The notes below the pieces were generated by a model. It made no database searches. It had not been told where the DNA came from and worked only from the letters and a program-made list of their open reading frames with translations. From NCBI RefSeq assembly GCF_963259705.1, contig NC_081841.1:120923827-120987826 (forward strand): a stretch of 64,000 nt of DNA. The letters are read 5' to 3'. Made by a program: the position numbers and the translations under genes. Shown here piece after piece: positions 57,016 through 64,000 of the stretch; the first letter of the stretch is position 1; each line of letters opens with the position of its first letter. Source of the stretch: Myotis daubentonii (lineage: Eukaryota > Chordata > Mammalia > Chiroptera > Vespertilionidae).

Positions 57016-57600
57016 TTTGGTCTGAAGTACTTGTTGAATGGTGTTATTGTTAACTAAGAGAAGACTGAAGGATTAAAGGTTAGGAAGGAAAATAAAAAGT
57101 AAGTTTGGATAATTATATTTATGAAGCTTATTAGACATTCATCTGAAGCTGAATATGAGAGATTAGCAGTCAAAGGAAAGATTGTGGTTTGAGATATATG
57201 TTTGAGAATATGTAGTATTTACAGGATAATGAAAGTTAAGGGAATGGTAAACTCAATTAAATGTAAACAGAAAAGTAAAAAGGTTTCCAGGATTTGATAA
57301 TAAGATACTATAATCTTTAGAATTTAGAAACAAGGGGAGGAACTACAAGGAGAGAATAAAAAAGTCCAAGGAGGTAAGAAGAATCAAAGAATACTGTCAC
57401 AAAATACAATTGAAGAAAGCATTTCAAGGAAAGAATGTTAAACTGAAATATTATTAAAAGGTCAAGTTAGATGTAGACTGAGAATCATAAAGTAAGAATA
57501 TGAAGCCTACTGGTGACACAGCCATTTTAAGGGAAGTAAAGAGATGAAAATTGGTTGGAATGGAAATGAATTTAAGACTAGACAGGATTCCAGGAATATA
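57016..57600. other. No gene or clear repeat
   Basis: A-rich plus-strand sequence without recognisable exon. Confidence 0.4.
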
Positions 57601-58522
57601 AGAATGGGTTCACATTTGAAAATCAATGTAATTCACTAAACTAATAAAAAAAATGTAGAAACATTATAACTATCTCAAATAATGCAGAAAAAGCACTTGA
57701 CAAAATTCAATACCTGTTTTTGATAAAGAAAACTCTTAGCAAACTTGAAATAGTTTCTTAATTTGATTTTTAAAAATCAACAAAATGTAATTTATAGCCT
57801 ATATCTTACTTAGTGGAAAATTATTGAAATCTTTGCCCATGAAATCTGAAATAAGTTAGGAAAGCCCACCATTACAACCTCTACTTGACACTATACTGAA
57901 TGGCTTAGATAGTACAGGTAGTCAAGGAGGGGGCAGGGGCATAAAAACTATTAGAAACAAAAAAATTGTCATTCTCAGACATATAATTTTTAACAGAATT
58001 TTTTAAAAAATCTACAAACTACTAGGTTTAATAGAGGAATAGCAAGATCAGTATATAAAAGATCAATATAAACACCAACTGTATTTCTACGTACCAATGA
58101 CAAATTTAAAAAAAAAAAAAAGGAAATTTATAAAACCTCAACTGTCTAGGAAAAAATCCAGCAAAATTTTTTCTACACAGAAATCAAGAGACCTAAATAA
58201 ACAGAATGATATAAGAAGTGTATGAATTAAAAGATTCAATATAAAAATCAATATAATACAATAAAAATCCTAGGAAATTATTTTTTTGTGTGTGAAAATT
58301 GAAAAGCTGATGTATATGCTCATGCAGAGACCCAAGAATAGCCAAGGAAATTTTGAAAAACAATAAAACTAGATGGCACACTATGAGGTATCAAGATAAT
58401 GTTGTACTGGATCAACGATAAGAAAAAGACACACAATAGTAAGATTTTGGAAATGACCTAATATACACATGGTCATCCAGTTATTTATTTACATATATAT
58501 ACATGGAGAGACAGGGTGAGAG

Positions 58523-58569
<47 letters not shown>

Positions 58570-58959
58570 AATTTTGCCCTTTATACTTTATACCATATAC
58601 AAAATGCAACTGGAGGTTGACTATAAATCTAAATGTGAAAAGTAAAACATAATTTTGAGTCTTATGGCTTTGGCATACATAAGAATCCAAAATGGGTTAA
58701 TCATAAAAGAAAATGAAAACTTTACATATATTAAAGTTAAGGACTTTTGTTCATTAAAAAATACCATTAAGAGAGTGAAAAGGCAAGCCACAAAGGAAGA
58801 GATATTTGCAATAGATATTCAACAAAGGAGTCCTATCCGGGATATATACAGAAGTCCCACAACTTAATAAGAAAATGATAGACAATCCAAATGAAAAAGG
58901 GCAAACACTGCAGGTTTTAATGAAAGAATATAATCAAAAAGACAATAAATATATAAAAA
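57600..58959 (+). mobile_element. Old L1 ORF2, left part
   Basis: Plus-strand decayed L1 ORF2 (AATGCAGAAAAAGCACTTGA near 57682; TTCATTAAAAAATACCATTA near 58750). It is continuous with 61297-62090 if the Helitron chain between is removed. Confidence 0.7.
58523..58565. repeat. (GA)n microsatellite
   Basis: About 20 GA units inside the L1. Confidence 0.95.
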
Positions 58960-59105
58960 CTAGAGGCCTGCTGCATGAAATTCATGCACGGTGGGGGGGA
59001 TGTCCCTCAGCCTGGCCTGCGCCCTCTTGCAATCCTGGACCCCTCAGGGGATGTTGGGCCTAAACTGGCAGTCGGATATCCCTCTCGCAATCGAGGATGC
59101 TGCAT
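58960..59105 (-). mobile_element. Helitron 3' terminus acquired by a chain
   Basis: CTAG at 58960-58963 preceded by A, hairpin GCATGAAATTCATGCAC. The Helitron similarity fades near 59105 without a 5' end and gives way to non-Helitron sequence. Confidence 0.78.
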
Positions 59106-59447
59106 GCACCAGTGACCATACTTTTCATACAGGTGAAAGGCATCTTGCTGTTTTATGGCAGTTACATTTTTTTTTGCCCTGATTATAAAAAATAGTACAT
59201 AACATGATCCTTCTGAGGCAGTCGTACCATTTTCCCCATTTTATGGGTAGAAAAACTGAAGCAGACAGAAGTTGAGTAATTGGCTTTGTCACACAGTTAT
59301 AAGTGTCAGAATCAGAGCTGACTACAAAATGTGCAAGCCAGAGTCCATGCATGTCATCGCTGCATTATCCTGTTTTTTCAGTGTTAAGAGTAGCCTTGTC
59401 AGGTTTTAATTTTTAAATCTAAGAGACTGCTCCCAATATATATATGG
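59106..59447. other. Host-derived sequence captured inside a Helitron chain
   Basis: About 340 bp of non-Helitron DNA that includes a MIR. It lies between two Helitron parts within a single A|T insertion site of an L1, so it moved here with the Helitron. Confidence 0.7.
59220..59385 (+). mobile_element. MIR SINE fragment
   Basis: Plus-strand MIR: CCCATTTTATGGGTAGAAAA followed by AAACTGAAGCAGACAGAAGT, the conserved core order ending in TCACACAGTTATAAGTGTC. This is an ancient pan-mammalian SINE. Confidence 0.8.
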
Positions 59448-59696
59448 TAGGGTCCCTAGATCTGACCAGCGATCAGGGCCATCTGTGGGGCAACCTGCGG
59501 GCAGAGCAACTGGGGAGTCCCAGCTGGCACCCACCTTGGCTGGTGGCCTGGAGCCACCCACTGGCTGGCAATTTGCCCAATTGCTTCTGACGATAACCTC
59601 CCTCTCCGGGAGGCAGCGCATGTCATAGAGACTGGTCGTTCTGGCAGTCATTCTGCCATTTGGTCAATTTGCACATTAGGGTTTTATTATATAGGA
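59448..59696 (-). mobile_element. Helitron body lacking its own 3' terminus
   Basis: This starts at GTAGGGTCCCTAG, sequence that normally follows the 3' hairpin, but lacks the last ~45 bp with CTAG. The 5' end is complete (complement of TCCTATATAATAAAACCC ending at 59696). It joins the composite at 59697 without a gap. Confidence 0.8.
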
Positions 59697-61296
59697 CTAG
59701 AGGCCCGGAGCACAAAAATATGTGCACTTGGAGGGGCAGAGGGGGGCCCTCAGCCCGGCCTGTGCCCTCTCGCAGTCTGGGACCCCTCGGGAGATAACGA
59801 CCTGCTGGTTTAGGCCTGCTCCCGGGTGGCAGAGGGCAGGCCCAATCCCTAGGTGCAGACCCTGGTCAGGCTCAGAGCAGGGCCGATTGGGGAGTTGGGG
59901 CGCCGCTCCCTGTCATGAACAGAGCAGGGCGGATCGGGAGGTTGCGATGCCACACTCAGTCATGCTCAGGGTAGGGCCGATTGGGGGCTTGGGGCACCGC
60001 CCCCTGTCACAGTCAAGGCACGGTCGATGGGGAGGTTGCGGCGCCACCCCGTCATGCACAGAACAGGGGCAATCAGAGGGTTGGGGCGCTGCCCCCTGTC
60101 ACTCACAGAGCAGGGTCAATCAGGGGGTTGAGGAGCTCCCCCCTGTCACTAACAGGGTAGGGCCGATAGGGGAGTTGGGGCACCGCCCCCTGACACACAC
60201 AGAGCAGGGCGGATCAAGGGGTTGGGGCGCCGTCCTCTATCACCCAGAGAGCAGGGCCGACCAGGGGATTGGGGTGCCACCACTGTCACACTCAGGGCAG
60301 GGCTGATGGGGAGGTTATGGCTCTACCCCATCACACACAGATCAGGGCCCGTGGGTGGGGGGTTGGGGCGCCGCCCTCTATCACCCACAGAGCAGGGCCG
60401 ATCAGGGTGTTGGGGCGCCGCACCGTATCACACAAAGCCGCTGGGCGATCAGGGGTTTGGGGAGGTCCCGCCTGTCACGCACAGAGCAGGGGTGATCAGA
60501 GGGTTGGGGTGCCTTCCCCTGTCACGAACAGAGCAGGGCGGATAGGGAGATTGTGGCCCCGCCTGCTGTCACACACAGAGCCGCAGGGCGATCAGGGGGT
60601 TTGGGCGCTGCCCCCTGTCACACTGATCCTGGTGCCGGGAGGCCTCTCAGCTCCGCTGATCCCGGTGCTGGGAGGCCTCACGGGTCTGCTGATCCCAGTG
60701 CTGGGAGGCATATTACCCTTTTACTATATAGAATAGAGGCCTGGTGCATGGGTGGGGGCCGGCTGTTTGCCCTGAAGGGTGTCCTATATCAGGGTGGGGG
60801 TCCCCACTGGGGTGCCCGGCCAGTCTGGGTGAGGGGCTGAGGGCTTTTTTCAGGCTGGCGGGTGATTGAAGCTCCCAACTGCTCCTTTTTTTCTTTTTTC
60901 TTTTTTTTTTATTCTGGGCCAGCTTTAGCTCTGGCTCCAGCTCTGAGGCCTCTGCTGCTGAAAGCAGGTATCTGGTTTGTTTGGGTTCTATAATTGAAAC
61001 ACTGTATCAACTCCAGCTCTGAGATCCCGGCTGGCTGAAAGCAGGTATCTGGAGTTTTGTTTAGCTTCTATATTTGTAACAATGTTTCAAACTGCAAGCT
61101 CAGAGGCTGGTAGCGGCAGGTGGGGAACGTTGGAGTCCTTCCTCACTGAAGCAAGCAAGCCTCATGTTCGCTTCAAGCTGCCTGGCTGCTGGCCGCCATC
61201 TTGGCTGGAAGTTAATTTGCATATCACCCTGATTAGCCAATGGGAAGGGTAGCGGATGTACGGCTAATTACCATGTTTCTCTTTTATTAGATAGTA
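59697..61296 (-). mobile_element. Composite Helitron with a ~47 bp tandem array
   Basis: Part Y (59697-60733) starts CTAGAGGCCCGG, contains about 16 array units (about 59870-60640) and ends at the complement of TTCTATATAGTAAAAGGG. Part X (60734-61296) begins TAGAGGCCTGGTGCATGG and ends at the complement of TACTATCTAATAAAAGAG. T follows at 61297. Confidence 0.88.
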
Positions 61297-62090
61297 TGCT
61301 AAACTTAATTTGTAATTAGAGAAATGCAAATGATAACACAAATTGATCTACAGAATGAAACACTACCTTTGGAAATCAAACATCTAATAAAGAATTAGTA
61401 TATAGAATAAAAACTCCTAAAACTCAATAATAAAAAAGACATAACTCAAATTATTTAAAATTGGCAAAAGTTCTAAATAGACCTTTCTTAAAAATATGTA
61501 TAAGTAGGCAAAATGCACATAAAGAGATGCTTAATATTAGATATCAAAGAAAGGTAAATAAAAACTAATATGCCATTTCACACCTACTAAGATGGCTAGA
61601 ATAAAAAAAATACAATAGCTTATAAGAATGTAAAATGGTAGAGCTACGTTGGAAAACAGTCTGTCAATTTCTTAAATAAATATAAAATAGGACACTGAAA
61701 ATCAACTTATAGGTAAGATAATTGATTTTTCTTCTTCCCAAGAGAAATAAAAACATATGTCTACACACAAATTTGTATATGACCATTCAGGGCAGCATTA
61801 TTTATAATAGCCAAAAGATAGAAACAATACAAATATCCATTGACAGATGGATAAAGAAAATGCAATAAATACATACGATGGAATATTGTTAAGTCATAAA
61901 AAGGAATGAAGTTCCGATATATGCTACAACAATGAATCTTGTAAACATTATGCTTAGTGAAATAAGCCATTTACAGAAGGACAATACTATATGATTCCAC
62001 TTAGAAGAAATATCTAGAATACATAAGATCACAGAGACCAAGAGTAGATTACAGACCGCCTAGGAGTAGGGGTATTGAAGGTAATACAGA
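61297..62090 (+). mobile_element. Old L1 ORF2, right part
   Basis: Continuation of the L1 at 57600-58959 (TTAGAGAAATGCAAATGATA at 61317), through the ORF2 C-terminal region. Confidence 0.7.
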
Positions 62091-62255
62091 AAATTGGCAA
62101 AAGCATAAATAAGAACTTCACAGAAGAGAAAAAATGAATGTCTAATAAAAAAAAGATATATATATACACACACACACATATATATATATATACATATATA
62201 TCCAATATTATTAAAAATAAAAAAATGCAAATAAAAACCAAAAGAAAATATTTTT

Positions 62256-62469
62256 TTTAATATATTTTATTGATTTTTTACAGAGAGGAAGGGAGAGGGA
62301 TAGAGAGTTAGAAACATCGATGAGAGAGAAACATCGATCAGCTGCCTCTTGCACGCCCCCTACTGGGGATGTGCCCGCAGCCAACATGCATACCCTTGAC
62401 CGGAATCAAACCTGGGACCCTTGAGTCTGCAGGCCAACGCTCTATCCACTGAGCCAAACCAGTTAGGGC
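62256..62469 (-). mobile_element. Ves SINE
   Basis: Complete minus-strand SINE flanked by a perfect duplication AAGAAAATATTTTT (62242-62255 and 62470-62483). Confidence 0.92.
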
Positions 62470-62618
62470 AAGAAAATATTTTTACCCACTAAATTGATAG
62501 TATTAAGGGCATTGATTCCAAGAAAGAGAAAGTACTGAAATCTATTTTATTTTAAGTGTTTTCACAATATTTCTAATTTTAAGCTAAGTTTTAGTGTTAA
62601 AAAAAAATGCTCACTTTA

Positions 62619-62648
62619 GCCCTAGCCAGTTTTGCTCAGTGTATAGAG
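62619..62648 (+). mobile_element. Ves SINE head, interrupted
   Basis: The first ~30 bp of a SINE (GCCCTAGCCAGTTTTGCTCA) broken by the hAT element. Confidence 0.7.
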
Positions 62649-62781
62649 CAGTGATGGCGAACCTTTTGAGCTCAGCGTGTCAGCATTTTGAAAAACAATA
62701 ACTTAACTCTGGTGCTGTGTCACATATAGAAATTTTTTGATATTTGCAACCATAGTAAAACAAAGACTTATATTTTTGATA
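62649..62781. mobile_element. hAT element, left part
   Basis: CAGTGATGGCGAACCTTTTG terminus typical of hAT, interrupted at 62781 by a Helitron. The right end is outside the window. Confidence 0.6.
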
Positions 62782-63987
62782 TCTACACTAATAAAAGAGA
62801 AGCGTGGTAATTGGCGTACGACTGCTACCCTTTTCATTGGCTAATCAGCGAGATATGCAAATTAACTGTCAGCCAAGATGGCGGCCGGAAGCCAGGCAGC
62901 TTGAAACTAACATGAGGCTTGCTTGCCTCAGTGACGGAGGATCGTTGGAGGAAACCAACGTTCCCCACCTGTGGCTGCAGGCCTCTGAGAGGGCAGTTTA
63001 AGAAACATTGTAACAAATACCGCCAGACTTCAGCCAGCAGATTTGCAACATTGTAAGCAAAGGCCAGAAACCTACTTTCAGCCGCGGAGGCCTAAGAGCT
63101 GGAGCCAAGCCTCAAGGTAAAGCTGGCCCAGAATAAAAAAAAAGAAAAGAAAAAAAGGAGCGGTTGGGAACTTCAGCCTGAAAATAGCCATCAGCCCCTC
63201 ACCCAGACTGGCCAGGCACCCCAGTGGGGACCCCCACCCTGATCCAGGACACCCTTCAGGGCAAACCAGCCGGCCGCACCCATGCACCAGGCCTCTACCC
63301 TATATAGTAAAAGGGTAATATGCCTCCCGGCACTGGGATCAGCGTGACAGGGGCAGCACGCAAACCCCTTGAGCGTCCTGCGGCTCTGTGTGTGACAGGG
63401 GGTGGGGCCCCAACCCCCTGAGCAGCCCTGTTCTGTGCCTGATAGGCGGGAGCTCCTCACCCCCCCTCCCCCGCCACAGGCCCTGCTCTGTGTGTGATGG
63501 GGTAGAGCCATAATCCCCCCATCGGCCCTGCCCTGAGTGTGAGAGTGGCGGCACCCTAACTCCCTGATGGGCCTGCTCTGTGTGTGATGGGGGCAGCGCC
63601 CCAACCCCCTGATTGGCCCTGCTCTGTGCATGACAGGGTGTGGCACCGCAACCTCCCCATCGACCCTGCCGTGAGTGTGACAGGGGACGGTGCCCCAACC
63701 CCCCAACTGGCCCTACCCTGAGCGTGACTGAGGGTGGCATCACAACCTCCCAATTTGCCCTGTTCTGTGCATGACGGGGCGGCGCCCCAACTCCCCAATC
63801 GGCCCTGCTCTGAGCCCGACCAGGGGCTGCACCTAGGGATTGGGCCTGCCCTCTGCCACCCGGGAGCAGGCCTAAGCCAGCAGGTCGTTGTCTCCCGAGG
63901 GGTCCCAGACTGCGAGAGGGCACAGGCCGGGCTGAGGGACCCCCGCTCCCCCCCGAGTGCACAAATTTTTGTGCACCGGGCCTCTAG
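62782..63987 (+). mobile_element. Composite Helitron, plus orientation
   Basis: Part X (62782-63297) starts TCTACACTAATAAAAGAG and ends GGTGCATGGG-complement type sequence CCAGGCCTCTA. It is fused to part Y (63298-63987), starting CCCTATATAGTAAAAGGG, with about 10 array units and the end GTGCACCGGGCCTCTAG. A precedes and T follows. Confidence 0.88.
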
Positions 63988-64000
63988 TTTATTTTATATA

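Overview
This is vertebrate nuclear DNA from a vespertilionid (evening) bat. The repeat content shows it: tRNA-derived Ves SINEs, many Helitrons of the HeliBat type (5' TC, 3' hairpin plus CTAG, inserted between A and T), SPIN-like hAT elements, a piggyBac miniature element with piggyBat-like ends, half-L1 (HAL1) retrotransposons and a betaretrovirus-like ERV. No prokaryotic, organellar or viral gene set is present.

The only host gene I can support is on the minus strand. Six consecutive exons, at 48191-48343, 47352-47520, 35161-35240, 34203-34265, 34013-34110 and 32321-32413, have GT-AG borders and matching phases. They join into one open frame of 218 codons plus 2 bases, recognised as the N-terminal armadillo-type region of neurobeachin (NBEA; the paralogue LRBA fits less well). 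The rest of the window is intron or flanking intron filled with mobile DNA, including a 12.1 kb intron (35241-47351).

Layout: 1-6590 holds a 3' HAL1 piece, L1 pieces, a SPIN element and a full-length HAL1 with a 16 bp target duplication. 6600-12165 is a compound L1 carrying a Helitron (7958-9027) and a solo ERV LTR (10056-10918). 12375-19150 has Helitron chains inside old L1 3' ends. 19320-23104 has L1, nested SINEs and a retroinserted half of tRNA-Met. 23275-27776 is an internally deleted L1 whose promoter contains 60 bp monomers. 28-31.5 kb is a hAT element plus old L1 relics. 31.5-36.9 kb and 46.7-49.2 kb are mostly unique sequence around the exons. 37021-39739 is an ERV locus with inverted LTRs. 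40277-41400 is a HAL1 chimera. 42-46.6 kb has Helitrons and SINEs. 50-64 kb has an L1 5' end, a piggyBac MITE, hAT copies and three long composite Helitrons.

The most informative observations are: (1) target-site duplications at the ERV locus are swapped between LTRs in a way explained by an LTR-to-LTR inversion; (2) a two-part Helitron recurs four times with a fused junction lacking the last G of CTAG, consistent with read-through of the terminator; (3) one Helitron chain, inserted at a single A|T site of an L1, contains ancient MIR sequence and is therefore a DNA capture; (4) a HAL1 copy carries 130 bp of foreign sequence at its 5' end inside its own target duplications; (5) a 36-nt tRNA-Met 5' half inserted without a tail.
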